Source of the DNA: Belnapia sp.
GTDB lineage: Bacteria; Pseudomonadota; Alphaproteobacteria; Acetobacterales; Acetobacteraceae
NCBI GenBank assembly: GCA_028291445.1
Contig: JAQGIA010000308.1
Coordinates: forward strand, 1 to 6,356
Reading direction: 5' to 3'
Length of the DNA: 6,356 nt
Both the position numbers and the translations under genes were made by a program. The notes beneath the pieces are model-generated. The model worked only from the letters and a program-made list of their open reading frames with translations. It made no database searches and had not been told where the DNA came from. This document shows, piece by piece, positions 1 through 6,184 of this stretch (positions are counted from its first letter, which is position 1; every line of letters starts with the position of its first letter).

Positions 1-724
1 CGGCGAACCAGTAGCGGCTGGAATCGGGGGTATGGATCTCATCCGCCAGGATGATCTCGCCCGCCTCGTCGAAGCCGAATTCGTATTTGGTATCGACCAG
101 GATCAGCCCCTGCCGCGCCGCGATCTCCCGGCCGCGGGCGAACAGCGCCAGGGCAAGGGCCGAAACCCGGTCCCATTGCGCCTGGGTCAGCAGCTTGCCG
201 TCGATGATCTGGGCCGGGGTCAACTCCTCGTCGTGGCCGCCGGGATCGAAGGCCTTGCTGGTCGGCGTCAGGATGGTCGCCGGCAGCTTCTGGTTGGGTT
301 GCAGCCCGTCCGGGAAGCGATGGCCGTACATCTCGCGCCGGCCGGCCTGGTAGATGGTGAGGATTGCGGTGGAGGTGGTGCCCGCCAGGTAGTCCCGCAC
401 CACCACCTCGACCGGCATGATGGTGAGGCGCCGGCAGCGCAGCACGTTGGGGTCGGGGTATTCGAGGACGTGGTTGGGGCAGATATCCGCGGTGCGGTCG
501 AACCAGAAGCGGGCGATCTGGGTCAGCACCTGGCCCTTCAGCGGCACGGCGGTGAGGATGCGGTCGAAGGCGCTGAGCCGGTCGGTGGCGATGATGATGC
601 GGCTGCCATCGGCCAGGTCGTAGTTCTCCCGTACCTTGCCGCGGTAGTGGTTCGGCAGTTCCGGGATGGCGGCATCGCGCAGCACTTGGCCGGCGTAGGG
701 GGCGAGGTCGGCGGTGCTGGTCAT
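1..724 (-). CDS. purC: SAICAR synthase (phosphoribosylaminoimidazole-succinocarboxamide synthase), 3' end cut by window edge
   Basis: This cytosolic enzyme of de novo purine synthesis joins CAIR and L-aspartate with ATP to give SAICAR. The 241 visible residues start at ATG 722-724, with AGGA at 732-735 lying 7 nt upstream. Visible motifs are the nucleotide-binding GKVRENYDL (29-37), a first family signature around [15 protein letters not shown] (102-116), and the second signature [11 protein letters not shown] (207-217), followed by [13 protein letters not shown] (227-239). The insertions around 120-165 ([23 protein letters not shown]) mark the long, roughly 300-residue form resembling yeast Ade1 rather than the compact bacterial form of about 240 residues, so about 60 residues are probably missing off the left edge. 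The gene is divergent from the dehydrogenase gene that starts at 825. Some alphaproteobacteria carry a second, shorter PurC; whether this one does cannot be told here. The family call is near certain. Confidence 0.95.
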   Translation of the reverse strand, partial: MTSTADLAPYAGQVLRDAAIPELPNHYRGKVRENYDLADGSRIIIATDRLSAFDRILTAVPLKGQVLTQIARFWFDRTADICPNHVLEYPDPNVLRCRRLTIMPVEVVVRDYLAGTTSTAILTIYQAGRREMYGHRFPDGLQPNQKLPATILTPTSKAFDPGGHDEELTPAQIIDGKLLTQAQWDRVSALALALFARGREIAARQGLILVDTKYEFGFDEAGEIILADEIHTPDSSRYWFA

Positions 725-733
725 CGGCGCGTC

Positions 734-761
734 CTGAACGGGGAGGTGGCCGCCTTATAGC
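734..761. promoter_or_regulatory. Candidate divergent promoter region between purC and the dehydrogenase gene
   Basis: The gap between the two divergent starts is only 100 nt, so any promoters must overlap or lie close together. The clearest AT-rich element is TTATAG at 755-760. Read on the minus strand it gives CTATAA, a fair -10 box for purC, but there is no good -35 at 17 nt. Read on the plus strand, CTGAAC (734-739) and TATAGC (756-761) are 16 nt apart, a weak sigma70-like pair for the dehydrogenase. This is pattern matching only and either assignment may be wrong. Confidence 0.25.
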
Positions 762-824
762 GCATGCCGCGCCCGGTTGAGCCAGCGTCGGGTCTGCGCC
801 ATGGTGCCGGCGAGGAGACCCCGC

Positions 825-1901
825 ATGAGCACCCGCAAGAAGTACCGCATCGCCGTCATCCCGGGCGACGGGATCGGCCAGGAAACCACGCCCGAAGGGC
901 TGCGCGTGCTGGATGCCGCGGCCCGCCGCTTCGGCTTCGACCTGGAGCTGGTGCATTACGATTGGTCCTGCGAGGTCTATACGAAGACCGGCAAGATGAT
1001 GCCCGACGACGGGCTGGAGCAGCTCAAGCAGTCGGACAGCGTCTTCCTCGGTGCGGTCGGCTGGCCGGGGGTGCCCGATCACGTGTCGCTGTGGGGCCTG
1101 CTGATTCCGATCCGCCGCGGCTTCGACCAGTATGTGAACCTGCGCCCCTGCAAGCTGCTGCCGGGCGCCACCACGCCGCTGGCCAACCGCGGGCCGAAGG
1201 ACATCGACTTCTACGTGGTGCGGGAGAATACCGAGGGTGAATACAGCTCCGTGGGTGGCCGGATGTTTCCGGGGACGGAGCGTGAATTCGTATCCCAGCA
1301 GAGCATTCTGACTCGCATCGGTACCGACCGGGTGATGAAATACGCCTTCGAGCTGGCGATGACCCGGCCGCGCCGGAAGGTGACCAGCGCCACCAAGTCG
1401 AACGGCATCACCTTCACCATGCCCTATTGGGACGAGCGCTTCGCCGAGATGGGCAAGCACTATCCGCAGGTGACGACCGACCAATTCCACATCGACATCC
1501 TCTGCGCCCATTTCGTGCAGCATCCGGATTGGTTCGACGTGGTAGTGGGCTCCAACCTGTTCGGCGACATCCTGTCCGATCTGGGACCGGCGGTGGCGGG
1601 CTCGATCGGCATCGCGGCCAGTGCCAACATCAACCCGGAGAAGACCTATCCCAGCATGTTCGAGCCGGTGCATGGCTCGGCCCCGGATATTGCCGGGAAG
1701 TTCATCGCCAACCCGATCGGCCAGATCTGGTCCGGGGCGATGATGCTGGAACACCTGGGGGAAAAGGCGGCGGCCGATGCCATCGTCAAGACCATCGAGA
1801 CGATGCTGAGCGAAGGCGGCCCACGCACCCGGGACATGGGCGGCCAGGCGGGGACGGTCGACGTGGGCAAGGCGCTGGCCGAGGCGGTCGGCCGCGCCTG
1901 A
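825..1901 (+). CDS. ttuC: Tartrate dehydrogenase / D-malate dehydrogenase (decarboxylating), TtuC/DmlA family
   Basis: This is a 358-residue NAD-dependent beta-decarboxylating dehydrogenase of the isopropylmalate/isocitrate superfamily. Family members oxidise tartrate to oxaloglycolate, decarboxylate D-malate to pyruvate and CO2, and convert meso-tartrate to glycerate, using Mn2+ and a monovalent cation. The features WSCEVYTKTGKMMPDD (47-62), GAVGWPGVPDHVSLWG (76-91) and FYVVRENTEGEYSS (129-142) match the TtuC/DmlA branch rather than LeuB. Active-site residues are R97, R107, R133, Y140, K191, D224, D248 and D252. The NAD-side loop EPVHGSAPDIAGK (280-292) has Asp-Ile at 288-289, as in NAD-using members. 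GAGGAGA at 812-818 sits 7 nt from ATG 825 and fixes this start over an in-frame ATG at 777 that lacks a Shine-Dalgarno sequence. No tartrate transporter, tartrate dehydratase or LysR regulator is adjacent, so the true substrate (tartrate or D-malate) is open. Confidence 0.92.
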   Translation: MSTRKKYRIAVIPGDGIGQETTPEGLRVLDAAARRFGFDLELVHYDWSCEVYTKTGKMMPDDGLEQLKQSDSVFLGAVGWPGVPDHVSLWGLLIPIRRGFDQYVNLRPCKLLPGATTPLANRGPKDIDFYVVRENTEGEYSSVGGRMFPGTEREFVSQQSILTRIGTDRVMKYAFELAMTRPRRKVTSATKSNGITFTMPYWDERFAEMGKHYPQVTTDQFHIDILCAHFVQHPDWFDVVVGSNLFGDILSDLGPAVAGSIGIAASANINPEKTYPSMFEPVHGSAPDIAGKFIANPIGQIWSGAMMLEHLGEKAAADAIVKTIETMLSEGGPRTRDMGGQAGTVDVGKALAEAVGRA

Positions 1902-1904
1902 ACA

Positions 1905-1950
1905 TGATCGGCGCTGCAATAAGCGCCGATCAGGCTTCAGGCCTTTGTTC
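1905..1950 (+). terminator. Probable hairpin terminator after the tartrate/D-malate dehydrogenase gene
   Basis: A perfect 11-bp inverted repeat begins 4 nt after the stop codon: TGATCGGCGCT (1905-1915), a 6-nt loop, then AGCGCCGATCA (1922-1932). The T-rich run CCTTTGTTC (1942-1950) lies about 10 nt further on rather than directly after the stem, so this is either a weak Rho-independent terminator or a 3'-end stabilising hairpin. The stem is symmetrical, but no minus-strand gene reads into it. Confidence 0.6.
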
Positions 1951-1999
1951 CATCGCGTGATTGACGCCCTTCGGTGATTTCACCTCGGAGGATCACGTT

Positions 2000-2101
2000 A
2001 TGGACCGAACCATCCGCCGGGCCCCACGAAGGCGACCGGCTCGGCAGATGCGCAAGGAATTTGGTCGATCGACACTTGAACGACCGTTCATGCGTCGCTA
2101 G
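2000..2101 (+). CDS. Possible 33-residue arginine-rich small ORF, or decayed start of a duplicate of the next gene
   Basis: GGAGGA (1987-1992) lies 7 nt upstream of ATG 2000, as good a ribosome binding site as any in the window. The frame runs 33 codons to TAG 2099-2101. It encodes 12 arginines and one lysine with no hydrophobic segment, and resembles no family I know. Its Shine-Dalgarno and first codons are similar in DNA to those of the 82-codon gene at 2157 but differ by a one-base indel. In the shifted frame (stop TGA 2121-2123) a stretch reading GRCARNLVDRHLND can be set against RRCERAVVTAYRELRD of that gene. It may therefore be a frameshifted relic, a leader ORF or chance. Its end overlaps the candidate promoter of the next gene, which makes an independently translated gene less likely. 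Confidence 0.25.
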   Translation: MDRTIRRAPRRRPARQMRKEFGRSTLERPFMRR

Positions 2102-2104
2102 CAT
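2076..2104 (+). promoter_or_regulatory. Candidate sigma70-like promoter for the 82-codon gene
   Basis: TTGAAC (2076-2081) and TAGCAT (2099-2104) are separated by exactly 17 nt, and each matches four of six consensus bases. The predicted transcription start is near 2111, about 45 nt before the ATG. Two operator-like elements are arranged around it: a 14-nt palindrome across the -35 and spacer, and a Fur-like 15-mer just downstream of the start. That arrangement raises my confidence that this is a real promoter. Confidence 0.45.
2077..2090. promoter_or_regulatory. TetR-style palindromic operator candidate
   Basis: TGAACG, AC, CGTTCA forms a perfect 6-2-6 palindrome. It overlaps the last five bases of the candidate -35 box and runs into the spacer, where a bound dimer would block RNA polymerase. 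The form TGAACGnnCGTTCA resembles operators of TetR/AcrR-family repressors. No TetR-family gene lies in the window, so the regulator, if any, is encoded elsewhere. Confidence 0.35.
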
Positions 2105-2114
2105 GGCCTTCTGT

Positions 2115-2140
2115 TGCGAGTGATTCTCAATTGACTCGCA
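2115..2140. promoter_or_regulatory. Fur-like box within a longer inverted repeat
   Basis: TGCGAGT-G-ATTCTCA (2115-2129) fits the 7-1-7 inverted-repeat Fur model: the right half is exactly that of the variant TGAGAAT-n-ATTCTCA and the left half matches it at five of seven positions. The left half also pairs with a second copy further on, TGCGAGT (2115-2121) with ACTCGCA (2134-2140), around a 12-nt spacer. It lies between the predicted transcription start and the ribosome binding site (2144-2148), a typical place for repression. The assignment to Fur rather than another dimeric regulator is inference. Confidence 0.4.
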
Positions 2141-2156
2141 GCCGGAGGGTAGCCTG

Positions 2157-2405
2157 ATGGTCCGTTCATCCGCCGAGTCCAGTGTCATCGGTCGCCGCTG
2201 CGAAAGGGCGGTGGTGACAGCCTATCGGGAACTGCGGGATACCGGCAACAACGACCTCTGCGCCTTCCGGGCCTGCACCACGCTCTATCGGGTGCATCAC
2301 CCGGAAGCCTCGGTGCAGGAGGCTCGGCGGCTGGTGGCGGAGTGGATCGACCACCATGTGGTCCGCGGCGATGATGGTCCGACCGACGGATGCGACTGCG
2401 ACTGA
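2157..2405 (+). CDS. Small soluble protein of unknown function (82 residues) behind a Fur-like box
   Basis: I do not recognise this protein. It starts at ATG 2157 with GGAGG at 2144-2148, 8 nt upstream, a strong site that argues for a real gene. It has no signal peptide or membrane segment. Residues 12-45 look helical (RRCERAVVTAYRELR), a short YRVHHPEAS segment (44-52) follows, then a second helix (54-68) ending in a polar, acidic tail, DDGPTDGCDCD. There are five cysteines (15, 35, 40, 79, 81), and the closing Cys-Asp-Cys-Asp could hold a metal or a disulphide; that is inference. The upstream promoter carries a Fur-like element, so iron-responsive expression is possible. It converges on the racemase gene with 16 nt between stops. 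A role in iron handling is only a guess from the operator. Confidence 0.75.
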   Translation: MVRSSAESSVIGRRCERAVVTAYRELRDTGNNDLCAFRACTTLYRVHHPEASVQEARRLVAEWIDHHVVRGDDGPTDGCDCD

Positions 2406-2421
2406 CTCCGATAAACCCGGT

Positions 2422-3120
2422 CTACCGCGGCCGCGCCCAGGCGATCGCCGCCCGCGCCAGCGCGTCGATGCTATCCGCCACCGGAAAGGGTAAGGCGGGC
2501 CCGGCGGCGATGCCGAGCGGTATTTCGGTGCAGCCCAGCACCACCGCTCCAGCCCCGCGCGCCACCAGGCGCTCCGCCATGGCCGCCAGCGGCGCATAGG
2601 CCTCCGTCACCCGATTGGCCTTCACCAAGGCGATCGCCGGCGTCACCAGCTCCGCCATCTCGGCCGGCTCCGGCACCAGGCAGTCCCAGCCGCCTTGCTC
2701 CAGCCCCTGCTGATAGAGCCGCATCGCCAAGGTCGCGCTGGTGCCCATCACGCCGATGCGGCCGGGCGGCACGCCGAGGCGGTTGAGCTCGTCGCCGGTC
2801 GCGGTGACGATATGCAGGATGGGCAAGGGGGTCGCCGCCTGCATCGCGGCGTGCCAACCATGCGCGGTGTTGCAGGGGATGGCAATGGCGCCGCAGCCGG
2901 CGGCTTCGAGCCCGGCGATGCCGCGCAGCAGCACCGGCAAGGGATCCTCCCCGCCGGCCAGCCGTGCCGTGGTCCGGTCGGGCACCCGGGGATCGGACCA
3001 GAGGATCGCCGGGATATGGTCCTGGTCCCGCTCGGCCGGGGTCAGCAGGGTGAGGCGCAGCATGAAATGCGCGCTGGCGAGCGGCCCCATGCCGCCCAAT
3101 ACCCCAAGGACTTTCGCCAT
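2422..3120 (-). CDS. Aspartate/glutamate racemase family protein (RacD/YgeA-like amino-acid racemase)
   Basis: This is a 232-residue cytosolic cofactor-independent racemase that uses two cysteines as acid/base pair. The features in order are VLGVLGGMGPLAS (4-16), the substrate-side SDPRVPDRT (42-50), first catalytic Cys83 in IPCNTAHGW (81-89), GVMGTSAT (123-130) and second catalytic Cys197 in LGCTEIPL (195-202). The length matches aspartate racemases (about 230), and the PCNTAH and GCTEIPL motifs place it in the RacD/YgeA group rather than among MurI glutamate racemases. YgeA itself has broad amino-acid racemase activity, so D-aspartate is likely but not certain. The start at ATG 3118-3120 has GGTGA (3128-3132) 7 nt upstream. 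It follows the unknown gene at 3172-3822 on the same strand by 51 nt and is probably co-transcribed with it. No terminator is visible after its stop. Confidence 0.88.
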   Translation of the reverse strand: MAKVLGVLGGMGPLASAHFMLRLTLLTPAERDQDHIPAILWSDPRVPDRTTARLAGGEDPLPVLLRGIAGLEAAGCGAIAIPCNTAHGWHAAMQAATPLPILHIVTATGDELNRLGVPPGRIGVMGTSATLAMRLYQQGLEQGGWDCLVPEPAEMAELVTPAIALVKANRVTEAYAPLAAMAERLVARGAGAVVLGCTEIPLGIAAGPALPFPVADSIDALARAAIAWARPR

Positions 3121-3171
3121 CCGCCCGTCACCCCATCAGCTTCGCCCGGCATGATGCCCGACCATGGCCGA

Positions 3172-3822
3172 TCAGGGCAGCCACATGAAGTTGGCGGTGG
3201 CGCTGGCACGTGAAATCAGCGCCCGCATGTCCGGATCCTCATGGCCGTGCTCGGCGATCAGGGCTTCCATGGGGCAGTAGAACTCATGCGCCTGAGCCAC
3301 CTGGTTGCGGGCGAAGCCCTCGTAGTGGCGGTTCTTCAGCCCGAAGACGACCCGGACATCGCGCACGGGCAGGATCAGCGACAGACTCGGCTCGTCCCGC
3401 AGGATGCGGATCAGACGCCAGCGCGGCGTCGGGTCATGCAACTGGGCCGGGCCCAGCAGCCAGTCGAGCGGGCAATAGGCCATCAGCGAGGAAGTGGTTG
3501 GGGAAAATCGTGACCGCTTGTCGAGCAGGTTCTGCAGCGAGGAACAGGCCTCGATGCACAGGATGTCGACGTAAGGGTCGGTCGCCTCCGGGCTGAAGTG
3601 CAGCCAAAGCCCATCCGGCAAGGTGCGCAGCCGGTTGGAGCCGGGCAGCTTGAGGAAGGGCTGGTTGGTGGCGGCCTTGTCGCCTGGCCGGCCGCGTAGC
3701 CAAGTGCCTGGTTGTTTCGGACTCGACACTACACCGGGTGGCCGCTGCGGCCACTTTTTGAGTTGTGTCCGGACCTGATGGTCCAAGGAATAGGGGGACA
3801 CTGACACCGCAGCTTCGCTCAT
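3172..3822 (-). CDS. Conserved-looking hypothetical protein, 216 residues
   Basis: I do not recognise this protein. ATG 3820-3822 has AGGA (3831-3834) 8 nt upstream. The first 60 residues are polar, proline-rich and basic and look disordered. From about 65 the chain looks globular and cytosolic: LPDGLWLHFSPEATDPYVDI (68-87), then EACSSLQNLLDKRSRFSP (91-108), LMAYCPLDWLLGP (113-125), a stretch of arginine and tryptophan (RWRLIRILRDEP, 134-145), VRVVFGLKNRHYEGFARNQV (156-175) and AQAHEFYCPMEAL (176-188). Candidate functional residues are H167, H179 and E180, but no known catalytic motif is apparent. There is no signal peptide or membrane helix. It precedes the racemase by 51 nt on the same strand, so the two may share a message. 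Upstream DNA is AT-rich, and I found no convincing promoter. Confidence 0.72.
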   Translation of the reverse strand: MSEAAVSVSPYSLDHQVRTQLKKWPQRPPGVVSSPKQPGTWLRGRPGDKAATNQPFLKLPGSNRLRTLPDGLWLHFSPEATDPYVDILCIEACSSLQNLLDKRSRFSPTTSSLMAYCPLDWLLGPAQLHDPTPRWRLIRILRDEPSLSLILPVRDVRVVFGLKNRHYEGFARNQVAQAHEFYCPMEALIAEHGHEDPDMRALISRASATANFMWLP

Positions 3823-3990
3823 TGAAGTCGTCCTGAGCTATGTATGCAACCTAGGGCCGTATCAATGAACATAACGGTACGATCACGCAAGGGTTATTTG
3901 GTTTGGTATCGAAATTCCCGTAATTTAACCCGATTTCCTAAGAAACCACATCAATGTCCCAGGCTAAGCACTGACTTAACTGCGAGAATC
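3823..3990. other. AT-rich intergenic stretch upstream of the 216-codon gene
   Basis: This noncoding stretch is clearly richer in A and T than the surrounding genes and must hold the promoter of the 216-codon gene. It contains nested inverted repeats: GGGTTA (3891-3896) with TAACCC (3926-3931), enclosing AAATT-CCCGT-AATTT (3912-3926), then TTTC-CTAA-GAAA (3934-3945). A minus-strand pair TTGATA/TACATA just before the gene has only 15 nt of spacing and leaves almost no leader, so I do not call it a promoter. No open reading frame with a ribosome binding site stands out. Confidence 0.4.
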
Positions 3991-4023
3991 AAAAACGCCG
4001 GCCAAGAATAGCCTGGCCGGCGT
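3991..4023 (-). terminator. Rho-independent terminator of gltA
   Basis: Reading on the minus strand, a perfect 10-bp GC-rich stem, ACGCCGGCCA (4014-4023) and TGGCCGGCGT (3995-4004), closes a 9-nt loop. A run of five T follows (AAAAA at 3991-3995 on the plus strand, the last overlapping the stem). It lies about 50 nt past the gltA stop. The oligo-T is on the gltA side only, so it terminates gltA and shields the downstream gene from read-through. Confidence 0.88.
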
Positions 4024-4075
4024 GTTCAATCTTAAATCTTAATGTTTTCACGCCATACGCACAGGCGCGTCGTGG

Positions 4076-5395
<1,320 letters not shown>

Positions 5396-5419
5396 CTCGC
5401 CTATGTCCTCGGGTTTCCG

Positions 5420-5438
5420 GCCCCGCATTGGACGGGGC
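5420..5438 (-). promoter_or_regulatory. Hairpin in the gltA leader
   Basis: GCCCCG (5420-5425) and CGGGGC (5433-5438) form a perfect 6-bp GC stem with a 7-nt loop in the predicted gltA leader, 24 nt before the start codon and just upstream of the Shine-Dalgarno at 5406-5410. No oligo-T follows it, so it is not a terminator. It could affect translation or message stability; it could also be chance in GC-rich DNA. Confidence 0.35.
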
Positions 5439-5454
5439 TCTCATGGTGCGGTGC

Positions 5455-5484
5455 AAGATATCGGTTGCCGACGAAGCTTGGCAA
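5455..5484 (-). promoter_or_regulatory. Candidate sigma70-like gltA promoter
   Basis: On the minus strand, TTGCCA (5479-5484) and TATCTT (5455-5460) are 18 nt apart, matching the -35 consensus at five and the -10 consensus at four of six positions. The predicted start is near 5448, giving a leader of about 50 nt. An inverted repeat GTTGCC (5464-5469) / GGCAAC (5480-5485) with a 10-nt spacer covers the -35 box and much of the spacer and could be an operator. Confidence 0.45.
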
Positions 5485-5523
5485 CGCACCCCGGTACAAA
5501 GAGTGAACTGCCGCCGGCGATCG

Positions 5524-6111
5524 TCAGAAACGTCCCGGCCAGCCGCCGGGTGGTGCCGCGCCGGGCGCCCAAAGTCCTTGTCCGGCCAGGCGGGGCACCG
5601 TCTCCAGCGGCATCAGCGCCGGATTGTCCGGTCCTGCCAGCGCCCAGCCGGCACCGATCAGCGCCGCGCTCAAATCCAGTTCCCCGGCGCGACAGATACC
5701 GAGTGCCCGGCCATGCCGGTCCTGGCCCTGGATTTGGCAATCGATCGGCCAGCCCTCGACCAGCCGGGACAGTGCCGCGGCGGCGCCGGCGGCGCAATCG
5801 AGCGGGGCGCCGGCCGCATCCCGGCATTGGGCCTGGCCACGGTCCGGCACCGTGATGCCGGCCAGCCGTAAAACCCGGTCACCCAATCGCAACGCATCGC
5901 CATCCAGTACGCGCACTTCGGGGGCAGCCGCGGCCCAGCGCTGGTCGCGCGGGGCGGAGCCGAAAAGATTGCCGGGCAGGGCCGTTGCCACCACCAGGCT
6001 ACAGGCCAGCGCCCCGCAGCAGACGGCGAGGGCTCCCCAGCGGCGAGGACCGGGAGCGGGGCGAAAGATGCGGCGGCGACGCATGACGGATGCGTAACGC
6101 ATTCGTGCCAT
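5524..6111 (-). CDS. Membrane-anchored or exported staphylococcal-nuclease-like protein with altered active site
   Basis: This is a thermonuclease-fold (SNase-like) protein. With the start at ATG 6109-6111 it has 195 residues. A basic N-terminus (MRRRR, then PGPRR) precedes a hydrophobic segment WGALAVCCGALACSLVVATA at about 25-44, which acts as a signal anchor or signal peptide, so the domain is extracytoplasmic. The nuclease core runs from VRVLDGDALRLG (66-77) through RLAGITVPD (82-90) and DRHGRAL (131-137) to LIGAGWALA (151-159). Four cysteines (96, 106, 125, 140) in the core fit disulphides typical of exported members. Compared with Staphylococcus nuclease, both arginines are kept (R82 for R35, R135 for R87), but D40 is Thr87 and E43 is Asp90, so catalysis may be weak or lost. 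No start has a clear Shine-Dalgarno; TTG 6120, ATG 6102 and ATG 6084 are alternatives. The gene lies upstream of gltA by 128 nt. Confidence 0.82.
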   Translation of the reverse strand: MARMRYASVMRRRRIFRPAPGPRRWGALAVCCGALACSLVVATALPGNLFGSAPRDQRWAAAAPEVRVLDGDALRLGDRVLRLAGITVPDRGQAQCRDAAGAPLDCAAGAAAALSRLVEGWPIDCQIQGQDRHGRALGICRAGELDLSAALIGAGWALAGPDNPALMPLETVPRLAGQGLWAPGAAPPGGWPGRF

Positions 6112-6184
6112 CGGCCGCAACCGGCTTCTGCTGGCAAATCCCGTAAATCGATGTCTTTAACTCGGTGTATTCAACCTGAAATTA

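Noticed and set aside
777..824. Upstream in-frame ATG for the dehydrogenase gene
   Set aside because: It has no ribosome binding site, and the extra 16 residues do not belong to the family. GAGGAGA points to ATG 825.
39..1919. Minus-strand open frame of 626 codons antisense to the dehydrogenase gene and running through purC in another frame
   Set aside because: It covers two well-recognised genes and its product is low-complexity, rich in His, Arg, Gly and Pro, with no family motif. High GC leaves the shadow frame free of stops.
1973..1984. Palindrome GGTGA-TT-TCACC before the small arginine-rich frame
   Set aside because: It is short and not placed against a recognisable promoter. It may be part of the regulatory region but cannot be assigned.
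1937..2188. Minus-strand open frame of 83 codons opposite the regulatory stretch
   Set aside because: It has no family likeness and overlaps the start of the better-supported 82-codon gene and its promoter elements.
3148..3158. Short palindrome GGCATGATGCC between the 216-codon gene and the racemase gene
   Set aside because: Only 5 bp around one base, with no T-run, so neither a terminator nor a clear operator.
6090..6102. Perfect palindrome ATGCGT-A-ACGCAT near the start of the nuclease-like gene
   Set aside because: It lies inside or just before the coding start depending on which ATG is used, has no partner site and could be chance. It would deserve a look only if the start at 6084 proves right.
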